From contig QANZ01050121.1 of the NCBI GenBank assembly GCA_003254925.1, forward strand, positions 1-64,000: a stretch of 64,000 nucleotides of DNA. The letters are read 5' to 3'. Positions 22,431-47,296 of the stretch are shown piece by piece; within the stretch, counting starts at the first letter, position 1, and each line of letters begins with the position of its first letter. This stretch comes from Chamaecrista fasciculata. Its lineage: Eukaryota > Streptophyta > Magnoliopsida > Fabales > Fabaceae. The notes beneath the pieces are model-generated. The model was not told the origin of the DNA. It saw only the letters and a list, made by a program, of their open reading frames with translations, and ran no database searches. A program made the position numbers and the translations under genes.

Positions 22431-22850
22431 ATGTAAATAATTAATAAATAATGTTAGTGATATTTCAAATTTTCAGTTGTTATATAATGATGTAATAATA
22501 ATATTAACTGTTTAGAATTTGGAATCTCAATTTTTGAGGCATTACTACGTATTACTATTGTTTTTAAAAATATTTATTTTGTATTATATTAATATATCTC
22601 TTGACTTTATTTAGTCATTTAAAATGCTTATTTCCTTTTCACCATTGTTTCAAAACAGTTATTTGGCTTTTTTCTATGATGTTTCAAAATAATCTTTGAT
22701 AAAAGTGGTGAAATTGAAAGGCCGATTTGAACATCAAATTGGCAACAAATTAAAATGAATGAATAGGTTAAGGAACTAGCTAAACTACTGAATGTAGTCT
22801 TTTTCATTTTAAGTAAAAATGTAACAAGTTTAAAGGTATAAGTTTCTTTT
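22431..22850. other. AT-rich intergenic DNA, nothing recognised
   Basis: No gene; a 77-codon minus frame at 22628-22861 has no recognisable feature. Confidence 0.5.
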
Positions 22851-23200
22851 TGACGAATCATTTTTGATTTTAATTAAAACTGTTAGCAAATGAGGTTAAA
22901 TTTAGTTCCGAAAATGAGTTTCTCATTTCACGATAGAATGAGTAAAATTAGTTATATCTCTTTTATTTTAAGTTCAAATGCAGCCAAATTTGAAATTACG
23001 TGTTGCACTTAATGAGTTTTTTTTTACCTAGTTGGGATAATTGATAAATGAGATCAAATCGCACTATGAAAGTGGATTTGAGAGTAAAAGTGAAAACTCA
23101 TGAGAAAATGTAAGACCAATCTCAAGCAAATAAAATATTTTTGACTATTTTGAAATCTAACCCATACTTTTAGGACCAATGTAAGTATTTGACAAAAAAA
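22851..23200. repeat. Partial foldback element, family F1
   Basis: It contains the F1 body motif (TTATTTTAAGTTCAAATGCAG; AATTACGTGTTGCACTTAATG) but only one recognisable arm. Boundaries approximate. Confidence 0.45.
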
Positions 23201-23338
23201 AATCAAAATATTTCTTAAGTATTAAATTAAATGGTAAGTTTAATTTGTATGATTAATTTCCAAATGTTAATTTGTGAGTAAAATCTATAAATGATTAACT
23301 AATAGCTAGTAAAAATATATGTGTGCTAAAAATTGATT

Positions 23339-23342
<4 letters not shown>

Positions 23343-23415
<73 letters not shown>

Positions 23416-23416
23416 N

Positions 23417-23450
<34 letters not shown>
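23343..23450. repeat. (CT)n microsatellite, about 108 bp
   Basis: Essentially uninterrupted CT dinucleotides except for one N at 23416, where the assembler probably could not determine the length. True repeat number is unknown. Confidence 0.97.
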
Positions 23451-23454
<4 letters not shown>

Positions 23455-24308
23455 ATATGTGTGTGTGTGTAGGACCAACTATAATAAATATGGAGGGGCA
23501 AGCATCTCGTGATTGTCTTTACAAGCTTTGTGGTACAACTTGATGACCATGCACGTTTCTGCTTTGACTGATCATACAATATTGCTATTCTTAATTTGTT
23601 CTATCTTGTCAATGATATATATATATATACGTGTGTATATATATCACAACAAGCTTGGTTTTATGGTAAATGCATTCAGATACACACACAAACACAAACT
23701 TGAATTTGTCACTTTATTAATGACCTACCTAGTATAAAACTCAATAAAGTTAATTATTAATGACCTACTTAATTAGTATATACACACATATACATATTGA
23801 CCGTACCACACACACTTAATTATTAAAACTCAATAAAGTTAATGTCTATGCAGTTCATATGAATGTTGCATTACATATATATGGTTCTTTACTTTTTTTT
23901 TGGTAAATCTATGGTTCTTTACTTTAGCTAATATAATTTGTTCATATAAATTGAATAATGTAGCTAAGGGAATCTGACAAGCTTGTTAGGATTTAGGTTT
24001 CATGACATATATATTCTCTAGGAGTCTAGGGATTGATGATTATCAATGAACTCTTATGATATGGAGTAGTATATATATAATTTTTAATTATGATTTTTTC
24101 AAAGAATTTGAGATTATAAATGACTAAGATCATTATTGGACATCAACTTGAGTGTGTGCGTGTGTGTGTTTTTTATATTAACAAGGACAGTAAAATACTC
24201 ATCATCATATCTCTTAAAGGTAAATATTCGGTTTTAAAAAATTAATTTTAAATAAATGCATCCAACACTCATCAGAGATATATATATATATATATGATAC
24301 ATTTATTT
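23451..24308. other. AT-rich intergenic DNA with TA/GT tracts
   Basis: Short TG, TA and CA dinucleotide tracts; no gene or bounded element seen. Confidence 0.5.
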
Positions 24309-24318
24309 ATAGTTTATT

Positions 24319-25415
24319 GAGTAAACTAATAACTTCCCCGTCTTTGAATTTTGGACACTCTGACTAATAGGTCCCTAAATTTTGTGAAATGTACAAGTCG
24401 GTCCCCGAATTTTCAAAATGCTATACTAATAGGTCCCTCTGTCATATTGCCGTTACAAAAAACCTTACGTGTACATAACGGACGCTGATGTATCCCGTTA
24501 TATGCTGATGTGTCCCGTTATGTCCATGTCAGCACCGTTACCTTAAAAAAAATATGCCACGTCATTAAAAGAACGACACATCAGATTGCACTTATAGGTC
24601 CCTGGCCTATTTTTATTTCATTATTCTCAATTCCCCCTCTTTTTCATCATCTTCATTCATTTTAGTCCCAAATCCTCAAAATAAAATTGTAAAGTGTCCC
24701 AAAACTCTTTCAAACATTCCAATTTAGTCCTTAAAAATATTTAAAACCCTAAAACCACAAACCCTAAACCCTAAAAAAGAGTTTGAGCTCAACAATTAAG
24801 TCTTGACCAACTTTTATTCCATTATTCTCAATTCACCCTCTTTTTCATCATCTTCATTCATTTTAGTCTCATATCCTCAGTATAGAATTGTAAAGTGTCC
24901 CAAAACTCTTCTAAACATTCCAATTTAGTCCTTAAAAATATTAAAAACCCTAAACCCTAAAATGTTTAGGATTTAGGGTTTTAAATATTTTTAAGGACTA
25001 AATTGGAATGTTTGGAAGAGTTTTGGGACACTTTACAATTTTATTTTGAGAATTTGGGACTAAAATGAATGAAGATGATGAAAAAGAGGGGGAATTGAGA
25101 ATAATGAAATAAAAATGGGCCAGGGACCTATAAGTGCAATGAGAAAATGCTGATGTGTCGCTTTTTTAATGACGTGGCAGATTTTTTTTTTAAGGTAACG
25201 GGTGCTGACGTGGACATAACAGGACACATCAGCATATAACGGGACACATCAGCGTCCGTTATGTACACGTAAGCTTTTTTGTAACGACAATATGACGGAG
25301 GGACCTATTAGTATAGCGTTTTGAAAATTCGGGGACCGGATTGTACACTTCGCAAAATTCAGGGACCTATTAGTCAGAGTGTCCAAAATTTAAATATCGG
25401 GAAGTTAGTTTACTC
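24319..25415. mobile_element. 1.1-kb foldback Mutator-like element with perfect 10-bp TSD
   Basis: The ends GAGTAAACTAATAACTTCCC and GGGAAGTTAGTTTACTC are inverted, and inverted similarity extends through most of each half (for example ACGGACGCTGATGT with ACATCAGCGTCCGT, and ACGTGTACATAACGG with CCGTTATGTACACGT). It is flanked by an exact 10-bp duplication, ATAGTTTATT (24309-24318, 25416-25425). Long inverted arms plus a 9-11 bp duplication point to a non-autonomous MULE. The centre contains short telomere-like CCCTAAA runs (about 24743-24775, 24945-24962). No transposase frame. Confidence 0.85.
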
Positions 25416-25425
25416 ATAGTTTATT

Positions 25426-25967
25426 CATATTTTCTTGGGTCTAACATTACATTAGTTCATGAATCGAATTTGGGCCAATGATATTTACTTAGTTCAATGA
25501 TTGAGCTGTAGCCAGCAATATAATATATCTATAAGAATGAATTTGCACTTATTCACCAAAAAGAAAAAAAAATGTCTTATGAAACATTTTCAATGATAAA
25601 ATTATTTAGTCTGGTGTGAGGATGGATGATTGAGATATATATTAAGTTTATTTTCGTCTAATATAATTTACCTTTGCGTATGAGAGTATGTATAAGATAT
25701 TTATTTGTAAATTTGAAGTATAATTATACTGATGTGTTAGGGTAAATAATCTCTCAAATGCATGAGTAAGAATGAATTTGCACTTATTCACCTTGGGAAT
25801 TAGTTGTCGGAGGTCCTTAACACAACTAATTTGTTCAATCCCTAAACCCTGCAACGCTCAGTTTAACTGTTTAAGAGGGAAAAGGAAAAGAATAAAGAAA
25901 GTAGTGAAAATATAGTTTTTGCCCCTAAAACTATAGTATTATTACATTCTACTCCCTACTCTTCCTA
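25426..25967. other. AT-rich intergenic DNA, nothing recognised
   Basis: The words AATGAATTTGCACTTATTCACC recur at 25536 and 25769, suggesting an old local duplication. No gene seen. Confidence 0.45.
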
Positions 25968-26160
25968 TTGGAGCAAAATGCACTGTTCCACTTCCATCCT
26001 ACAAATTCTGAGAACAGCCTCTCTGCAAAGCAAGAGTAAGGCTGCATCCTGCATACATCTTGATCCTCCCCAGACCTCACCTAATGCGAGTCTCGTGCAC
26101 TTGGCCGCCCTTATTTGTTGGAGCAAAATGCAGTGTTCCACTTTCATCCTACCAAATTCT
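25968..26160 (+). mobile_element. 5'-truncated Au-like SINE between 42-bp direct repeats
   Basis: The 26010-26117 core reads AACAGCCTCTCTGCAAAG, AGTAAGGCTGCAT, CCTCCCCAGACC and TCGTGCACTTGG ... CGCCCTT, which matches what I know of the 3' half of the plant Au SINE. It is flanked by near-identical 42-43 bp direct repeats (25968-26009, 26118-26160; TTGGAGCAAAATGCACTGTT etc.). The flanking repeats are longer than usual target-site duplications. Confidence 0.7.
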
Positions 26161-26429
26161 CAATCTTAAAATTTCCCAAATTTAAATCGTGAAGGCTAAA
26201 GTATTGTTCCACTTCCATTCACCTGCTGTAATGATGTAGCTTGTGTTTCTAGTTTTTTAATAAATTCTATTTTTGGCCAAAAAAAAAGAAGAAACTAATC
26301 AAATTATTAAATTTCACAAGCATTACATTATAATTTGAAGCAAAGAGATTAAGAGAATAAATTAATTGAGTAATTATTGTAGGCCTAATTATACACAATT
26401 AAATATAATTATATATACTTTAAAAATGA

Positions 26430-26780
26430 TAAAATCTTACGATCTTCGATTCGATCTATCTTATGATTCTTCTGATCTTAGGTAAAATAATGTTGATCTT
26501 GACAACTTTTGTAATCAGGATGATGCTACCTTTTTTGCAAATAAAAAAATAACAACACATTGTTGCTTTACTTTTTTGCAAAAATGAGTAGCGGCACAAT
26601 GTCACTATCTATTTTTACAAAAAAAAAAAATTAGTGACACATAGTTGTTTTTTTTTTTTTTTTTTTTTTTTTTTTTNTGCAAAACAGTGTAACGGCACAG
26701 CACTCTAATCTTTTGCAGAAAAGCGTAACGACACAATGTTGCTACTTTCTCTTTTTGTAGATTTTTTTTTAAAATTGCAT
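26430..26780. repeat. AAGATCTTACGATC-type fragment and poly-T-rich tandem repeat
   Basis: 26434-26520 carries AATCTTACGATCTTCGATTC, a fragment related to the element at 27989-28634. 26525-26760 consists of four or so diverged units with TTTTTTGCAAAA...AGTGTAACGGCACA...TGTTGCTAC words separated by T-runs; one T-run holds the N at 26677. Non-coding. Confidence 0.5.
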
Positions 26781-27037
26781 GTAGTACTTTGAAAGTTGTA
26801 TATTTTTGCGTCAAAATCCCTCCCTTATATAGAAACACATAAATATAACATCAAGGATTCTCATATGCAATTTTCACCAAGGACTTAAAAGTTTAGGCAA
26901 AGAAAGTGCATAAGCGAAAGTTCACAAAAGTTTCTATTTTGTGCGTTTTAGTTCATGTACACACAAAATGATAGCTTTGGATCCCTCTCCAGTACACTTT
27001 ATCCATATTTTCCTTTGGCCTATTTGAATAATTTTTT

Positions 27038-27615
27038 GGCAAAACACCCTTTCGTGCCCCTAACGTTTGTGGTGATTTTCAGTTATGCCCCTAACGTTTT
27101 ATTTGTGTCAGTTGTGCCCTCAATGTGAAACGTTGGTTTCAATTACGCCCCCATCCTCGTTAGTGTACCGTTTTTAGGAACTTTTGAGCTTAGATTCGTG
27201 TTCGTTTCAGTTTGTTTTGATAAATGAGTTTATGGGTACTCATTTTCGACTCCTAAGGATCATTTTGCACATGGAAATTTTGAGAAAAATGCTTTGTTTT
27301 GCTGCATTTTGTTTTGGTCCTTCTTAGGATTCATCGGGTCCGATTTTCTTTGGATTTGGGGTTATTTTGAGCTTAATCTTTGAAATTGATACAAGGAATC
27401 AAGTTTGTGATGTCCGAAAATTAAAACCCATATGAAATCTGATCAAAATCGAGCTCAAATCGTGCGAAAATGGTGTTTTCTTTTGTGAATGATTGAAATT
27501 GGGGGCATAATTGAAACTAACGTTTCACAATGGGGGCACAACTGACACAAATGAAACGTTAGGGGCATAACTGAAAATCACCGCAAACGTTAGGGGCACG
27601 AAAGAGTGTTTTGCC
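27038..27615. mobile_element. Foldback Mutator-like element with about 115-bp inverted arms
   Basis: The outermost 32 bases (GGCAAAACACCCTTTCGTGC..., closing ...GGGCACGAAAGAGTGTTTTGCC) pair with one mismatch, and inverted similarity extends for roughly 115 bp. Flanks TAATTTTTT (27029-27037) and TAATATTTT (27616-27624) differ at one of nine positions, consistent with an aged 9-bp duplication. The 340-bp centre is unique-looking but has no protein frame. Confidence 0.75.
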
Positions 27616-27988
27616 TAATATTTTTAAGGAATTTATAGAATTTATTCCATTAGACTAAACATAGAGCTTACTAAAACACTTCGTACCTACTCCAATATGA
27701 CTTATTCTATAATGTGATCTCTCTCTGAAGTTTAAAATTAAAGTGATCTTTAATTTAAAGCAGTATTGTGGAGTTTAGATCAACTTCATGAAAAGATCAA
27801 ATATCATAATGATATGATATGATGAAGTGACACTAATATATGCAAACACATACATACTTTAACATTATACGTAATTCACCATTAACATATATGAATCTAT
27901 CATTTAATGAAGTGATGATCCAAAAGTGACACTACACAAGGCATTTTTGGACCCAAATTAAACTTGTAGTGGTATATATATTAGCATG
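27616..27988. other. AT-rich intergenic DNA, nothing recognised
   Basis: No gene or element boundary seen. Confidence 0.5.
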
Positions 27989-28634
27989 GTAATCAAGATC
28001 GAGATCTTAGATCATAAGATCGTGTAAGATCGAGATCTTGACAATGTCTACCTGGCCAGATTGCACATAGGATCGGAAATGATTGAAATCGTAGTGGGAT
28101 TGCGATTTTTTGGGTAGGATCGTAAGATCGTAAGATCCTAAAGATCTTGGTCAGATTTTTATTTTCTTTATTTTTCTTAGCATTTTGACATTTTTTTTTA
28201 GAAAAAACATACTATTTGGTCCTTAAATTTACACTGAGTCAATTAATCATTCCCTGAATAATCAAAATACACAATTAATCCCTGAAATGTTTCAATTATC
28301 AACTATTTGGTCCCTAAATTTAAACTAATTTTATACTTTTTACTCCCTGAATTTATACTAAATTAATAATATTTGGTACTTGAATTTTAATTAACTTTGT
28401 ACTTTTTGGTTCCTGAATTTGTATTAAATTTATACTATTTTGTCCCTAAATTGTTACATTTTGGTCACTGAATTTGACTCAATGACCAAATCGTTGACAA
28501 TTGTAATAATTCAAGGACTGATTAGTTAACATTGTTACATATATATTATATATTTTTTAAAAAATTAAGATCTTACGATCTTCGATCCGATCTTCCGATT
28601 TAATCTATCCTTTGCCGCTTCCTATCTTGATTAC
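27989..28634. mobile_element. Element with GTAATCAAGAT ends and repeated GATC-rich words
   Basis: The left end GTAATCAAGAT is inverted at the right end ATCTTGATTAC. Subterminal sequence is unusually rich in repeated AAGATCGTAAGATC / GATCTTACGATC words (28000-28145 and 28566-28600). The centre (about 28195-28530) looks like a second, nested GGTCC-type foldback. No clear target duplication; superfamily unassigned. Confidence 0.55.
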
Positions 28635-30848
28635 GTTTAGTTTATATATATATAACAACAATAATTTGTGTATATGGAAAATGAAGTAAATGCAGTGGTT
28701 TACGAAGATATGGGAATATAGTCTATAGAGGTGGTGTTGTTGAGAAGTGAATGAGGACCATTCTTATTATTAATTTATTGTAAATTATTTTTTTATTATA
28801 TTTATTGTAAATTATTAAATATAAGTTGTACTCTTTTTTATTGTGAGCGGTGCTATTTAATTCACATTCAATGCTTCCTTTACAAATTCTAGTCCACTTT
28901 TGACTTTCTATAAACACTTCTAAGTACTTCTCTGTCTCCTTCTGCTCTCTTGTCACACTTTAAATAAAATATTATTTAATATCATTCTTTTACCTTCACA
29001 AATATTTAATGTCTTTCTAAATAGTGTACTTCTTTTAAAATAATGATTAAAACAAAAAAGAGTTTTGATATTGATATGACAATAAGGAAAAATGAATGAA
29101 ATTAAAGGCTTGCTTTGAGTGACACCACAAGATTTTTCTTTTGTTTTTTGTTTTGTTTTACTTAGCTTTTACATATGAAAGTATAACAATAGAAAAAGTA
29201 AGTAAATTATATTCTTTGAAATTAGTTTTTTTTATATCATTAAGTTAATTATTAGTTGGTTAATATATATATAAAAAAAGTGCAGTTTCTATTGCAACTT
29301 AAGTTTACTAATAGATTATGGTACAAAACATATGTGATATCAGACAAACTTTAAAAGATCCGTTTCATAAAAGAAAATTATTGTTGTCCCTGAAAATATA
29401 ATCCTCTATTTTTATTTTTATCTCTGTACTTGTATTTTCTGATTGGGTTCATACATGTTTTAATTTGTTTTGACTGGTATGTATTTTACAACCTTAGATT
29501 TTAAAGCATTAAGGGGTCGCATATGCATAAAACTTAGCAATATTCTCATTTCTTATAATATATATTATTAATGTCAATTCAAGAATGAAGATCAATCTTT
29601 TATTAGGTTTTTGTGTTAATAATAACCAGATATTTGGGAGAAGGGAAGCCATCTATTTCTTTGGGCCATTGGGTAGTAAGGCCCAATTTAATGAGTTGTG
29701 GTCCAATCCAACAACCTCAAACCAATTGGGCCATACACTCATTCTTTAATTTTATTAAATTTTATTTAAGAATGAAGATCATTGTAATTTTATTTAATTT
29801 TTAATTTTTGACATCGTTGACCCAAATAATTGGGATCAATAGTTGAAACTTGAAGCAACTTACAATTACATACATATGTTATTCACTTATTATAACTAAT
29901 CAAAGTATAACAATAAAATAAAAGATTAGATAAAATTATACGGAACAAACAATTTAAGTAAAAGAATTGAAGAAGAAAAAGAATGCAGCAAGCTTGACTA
30001 TAATTTCATTGGTTATTAGAAAAAAATGATTTTAAACAAACATTTTGCTACATGCTTGTTTAGTAATTTGTATGGTTTTTTCTTCTTTTCCACAAGTGTT
30101 TCGTGAAATAATTTCTAGAAATAGTTTTGAAAAGAAAAAAAAAAAGAAAACAAGAAACGCGTTTGGGTCATTTAATTTTAAACGAATTTTTGAAAAGACC
30201 ATTTGACCCAAATTTGACATATATTACACATGCATGAGAGCAATGTCGTTTTGTGAGTGTATGTGCACAAGTTCGCATGTATCACGATGTCGTATAATAC
30301 TATGTTGTGACTTGTGACTCGTGTTATATATGGGCGTTCGATGTGGGGCCCAAACTTTTTTTTTTTTTTTCTAAAAAATAAATCTATTATTCATTTATTT
30401 GTCTCTAAAATACATAAAATTTGGGTTAAGTTCTTGTATTTTAGTAATTTTTCAATTAGTTTCTTATAATTATATTTCATTTATTACTAAGATTTTATCA
30501 TATAAAGACCTCTCAGTTTTTGTTATCAATCATTGTGCAGAAGAGAAGCAGAATGGTAGAGTAATAATGAGAGACAATTCAAAATTCATTAGCATAAAAC
30601 AAACATAATGAGAGTCTTGTTAGTAGAAGATTTATGTTTCTATAATTGTGCTCATAAAGCTTAAAGCCATATTCTAACTTTAATAAGCTTTTGATGAGAC
30701 TCAAAACATTTAAAATTTTGTAAAAAAAATAACAAGAAAGAAATCATCAAGATCTACATCTATATTATATGTAGCCATTTAAATAATCTCCTAACCTCAG
30801 ATCAAAAAAAAATCTCCTAACCAAACAGTAATCACAACATTCAAAAGA
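28635..30848. other. AT-rich intergenic DNA, no gene supported
   Basis: Short frames have no recognisable domains. 29665-29735 contains several GGGCC/GGCCCA words (site II-like), but no adjacent coding exon is visible. A T-run at 30357-30370 and general AT-richness account for most of the rest. Confidence 0.45.
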
Positions 30849-31205
30849 TAAAGTAAATTAATGATTTGATTCTTGAAAGATGATAGATTTTTCAATTTAC
30901 TCGCTAATCGATAAAAGTATAAGATTTAGTCTTCGAAAGATTCAATTGCAACAAGTTTAGTCCTTTTATAATATACTAATTAAAATTTATTGACAAATCT
31001 GACGTGGGTCTAAATTTTGCTGATATTATTATACTTAATAATTAATATTAAAATAATATATTAACTATGAAATTTGATTTAATATTGTAACAAAAGGACC
31101 AAATTGATTATAGTTATATCTTTCAGAATCTAGATCTTATTTTTTCATCTTCCAAAGACTAAATTAAAAAGATTATTATCTTTCAAGGTCTAAATTTTAA
31201 TTTAC
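30849..31205. repeat. Foldback element (GGTCC family) downstream of the receptor kinase
   Basis: The left arm (AAGTAAATTAATGATTTGATTC, CTTGAAAGATGATAG) pairs with the right arm (ATTATTATCTTTCAAGG, TTTTAATTTAC). Non-coding; about 0.36 kb. Confidence 0.55.
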
Positions 31206-31486
31206 ATAAAAATAAAAGAAAGAAAGAAAGAAAGATATCAAAAGTTTTTCCTATCAATTGTAGTTACATATTCAATCCTTGGTCCCAAATACAAGGTAGC
31301 TACTAGCTAGCTAGCTCAAACCATGCTCATTCTTAAGCTAGCTAGTTCAATACTCATATATATTGACACTTAATCAAACTGCTTTCAAATTTGAACATCT
31401 CTGTATCGTTCCAATTTTATCGGATGTCCCCAAAGGAACAAAACTTTCAAGTTTGAATATGAAAAGTCCACAAGACTTACATAACA

Positions 31487-43950
<12,464 letters not shown>

Positions 43951-45295
43951 CTTCAACTTAAAGCAGCCTTCAAAAGCTTTGAAACTATGATAAATTTTTC
44001 TCTCTATTGAACAACAGAGTACTTTGTCACCCATATTTTTCTATCCAACCCACTAACTAACCAACCCCATACATACATCAATAAAGGAAAAGTCAACAAG
44101 TGGCCAAAAGAAAAGAAAAAATACAGGAAGAGTCAAAATGAACCACTGAATATTCAAGTTTTCTTCTCCAAGTTTCTGTCACATTTAGTGACTTGCGTGA
44201 GTAGACTGTAGACAGCATAGTCAGTGAATAATAATAGTTCTGTGTTGTACAATCTACAGTTAATACAATGACTTTGGAGTGCTTAATAGTTAATACTTAA
44301 TACCCACATTTTTACATGACCCTCTAAGATTTGACATTTAACCTGAGTACACGACACAATATGAACATTTTTTTTTATTGTTTCCTACATTATTTCTGTT
44401 TTAAGTATTTAAATTAAATATACAATGATAAGAATCAAAACTTTTTCACATCAGTGGTGAACTATATAAATCAGTTGACACTAATCTGTTTTGACTTTGT
44501 AAATTTCCATAATTAGATAGTTAAAAATTAAATCTTTCTTGAAAGTAGTTTCTTTACTATATTACTTAAATTATTAATTATTAATGTGCCATAAAAAGAG
44601 CTAAAAAAAATCTTGATTACCATAATAAAAATAGTTCTTTATCATTTTACTCATTTTGATGTATTTTCTTTTAAGTTCATTCTATATTTAAACGATGTCT
44701 AACTCAAACAGAGCCGTCTTTAATGTGTGTTCAAGTAATATTTATTATTTCACATGTATCCAAATACAATATACATCTATATATATGTATTAACGTGACA
44801 TATCTATATGTGTATCTTTGTGATTGGAATATAGGCAAAAAGTTGACAAGCTTAGAAATAGGCAAAAATAAGCTTGGGTGTGATTGGAAGAACATGAAAA
44901 TATAATTTCCAGCCAAAAGGATAAATGGCAACAACAGTAATCAATCAACGATGACTCATGACTCTCAGTCAACAAAGTACTACTATTACGATGGGAGGAA
45001 GAAGAAGAAGCAAGAAATGATATTAACAAGATATTTAGAGGGACTTTGCTTTCATGAGGTCCTTCTGGAGTATGCATTAAATGAAAAGATAGGTTGATAG
45101 TTAATAACGTATGATCCAAGTTGTACAAATTAGATATATCAGCATTTAATTTTCAACACCAACCAAGACTATCTATCTGTCTATCACACTCCATTACCAT
45201 TACCATTTGCATATTGTAGACATAGACAAGACATGTAGCTTTTGTATTCATTTCCATCATCTACCACTACCATGTGCAACTAGGACTTCTCTACC
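43951..45295. other. Upstream region of the receptor kinase, no gene
   Basis: Contains the 5' leader and presumably the promoter of the minus-strand kinase. An in-frame upstream ATG (44034) and a TATATAG-type word near 44463-44470 on the minus strand are the only landmarks. Overlapping frames at 44723-45128 lack recognisable domains. Confidence 0.4.
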
Positions 45296-45645
45296 ATTGC
45301 ATACCGATACGGGACACGACACGGATATGGATACGAACACACTAACACGTCAAATTCTTAAAATTACACGACACAACATAACATGACACGACACGATATA
45401 TATTTATATATATAAATAATTAAAAATTCATAATTTTAATAAAAACTTCAAAAATTACAATATCTATTCGTAATACATGTCATATGTGTCATTGTTTAAT
45501 ATTGTTTTTGATGTTAAAGTCACCAAAAATTGATTTTATATTCTGAAACTTATAAATGTGTGTCGTACAAGTGTCGTACGAGTGTTAGACACAGACACGA
45601 CGACACATCCTCCAAATGAAGTGTCCATGTTTCATAGGACAAAAT
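45296..45645. repeat. Interspersed repeat rich in GACACGACAC words
   Basis: The left part (GATACGGGACACGACACGG) and right part (GACACAGACACGACGACACAT ... CATGTTTCATAGG) are weakly inverted. Such GACACGGACACG sequence is a common plant dispersed repeat. No frame, no clear duplication. Confidence 0.45.
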
Positions 45646-46264
45646 TGTCCGAATAGGGTTGGACTCGCAAATCACTAAAGAATTGGGTGATTCAATTAAA
45701 ATCTTAAAATTCTATTTTGACTCTTCATATGTTAATATTTTTCAATTTAGCCCCTCAAATTTTTTTTCTCAATTTAGTATCTAAAAAACTTCGTTTTTCT
45801 TTATTTAATCCCTCAAAAATTATTTTGTTGTTAATCTTAATCTCTCTATATAAATTCTTATATTTTAATATTAATTATTTGTGATAAATTATCAATTTAT
45901 AACTATTTACTTTATATATTATTTATATTTAAAATAATTAATAATTAATATTTATTATATCATTCAATTTAATCGATAATCAAATACTTTCTGATCCATT
46001 GAACGAGTTGATGATAACATCGGTGATGCCAAATGGATAAATATGATTGGTCCTGCTTTCTAGTGTATTGGGCTTTTGCAGGTGATGCAGATTTTGATGT
46101 TGTTGGACTTGGAAAAGAATCTCGATTAAATGTTGTTGGACTTTGAGGTTGTCAAATGATGCAAAATGATATTGAGTGCCAATAATCATGACGGGGTGAA
46201 CAAAAAATCATAAACATGGTTCAGTCCAGCCCGATGTTATTATTATTATTTTTTAATGGTCCTT
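45646..46264. other. AT-rich intergenic DNA, nothing recognised
   Basis: A 69-codon minus frame (45980-46189) contains a VQQH repeat but no recognisable domain; not called. Confidence 0.45.
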
Positions 46265-46802
46265 CTATCATGTGCCCCAGAGGATAAGGGTACATGATAA
46301 GAAGTAATAAATATGTTTTGAAAAATATAATAGTGACATAATAAATAAATTTACAATGACTCTTATTAATTTTTTTAAAAGATAACATTGCCCTTCTGAA
46401 ATATATTATAAAATTATATTTTATTTATATATAAAAAATATTTATATTCTTAAATCCTAAACTCTAAATCCTAAAACCCTAAACCCTAAATCCCAAACCC
46501 TAAAACCCTAAACCCTAAAACCATAAACCATAAAACCATAAATTCTAAACTTTAAAATCCTAAACTCAGCCCCCAAAACCTTAAATCCTAAGCCCCCAAA
46601 ACCCGAAACCCTAAATCTTAAAATCCTAAAACTCTAAACCTTAAATCCTAAACTCTTCAAAAGGGTAACATTGTCATTAGATAAAAAAACAATAAGATAA
46701 TTTAATGCAAATCATTTGGTAAATCATTTGGTTAACTACTTTTACAATTTTCAATATACATTTAATGTACCTTAACATGTACCCTTAGGGCACATAATAG
46801 AT
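46265..46802. repeat. CACATGTTAAGG-related element carrying telomere-like CCCTAAA repeats
   Basis: The left end (TCTATCATGTGCCCC ... AAGGGTACATGATAAG) is inverted at the right end (CTTAACATGTACCCTTAGGG, CACATAATAGA). The centre (about 46450-46660) is a degenerate array of CCCTAAA/CCTAAAC units, roughly 25-30 units with variants such as ACCATAA and CCCCCAAAA. Non-coding. Confidence 0.65.
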
Positions 46803-47296
46803 AATCCATTTTTTAATTTGGACGGAAAGGAGTTGACTGAGTTGGGGATTTAAACATGGCTTTGCTTGAAATATACACATTTTATATTTTTTTTAAATTT
46901 TATATAGTATATATTTATATTTCTTTATACTAAATATTCTTCTTTTATATAAGATATATATGTATTATTAATTTTTTATTAATTTTATATTAAAAAATAT
47001 ATTAAATATAAATTTAATCTTAATTAAATTAATATTTTTAACAAATAAATCAAATTAAATATACATGAGTTGAAAAATATATAAAATATATAGTCTAAAT
47101 AAAAAAGTTAAAATTTTTTTTTTATTTTTTTAAATGATCTAGTTGGCCCTTTCCAATTATAATTGAGTCGGGTCCCAGGTTCAAATGAAATACTAAAATG
47201 CAGTGCACCCCTTAATAATGTGTAGAGTATGCTTTCTTTATTGTGACTTGTGAGCTTTTCTTAAATTTTTTTGATGAAATGTTGTTGAACTTTGAT
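46803..47296. other. AT-rich intergenic DNA, nothing recognised
   Basis: Very AT-rich; no gene. Confidence 0.5.

Noticed and set aside
23343..23579. Frame with a long RERERE run
   Set aside because: It is the translation of the (CT)n microsatellite.
46450..46660. Chromosome end
   Set aside because: The CCCTAAA units are degenerate, only about 210 bp, and enclosed by transposon-like inverted ends with genes on both sides.
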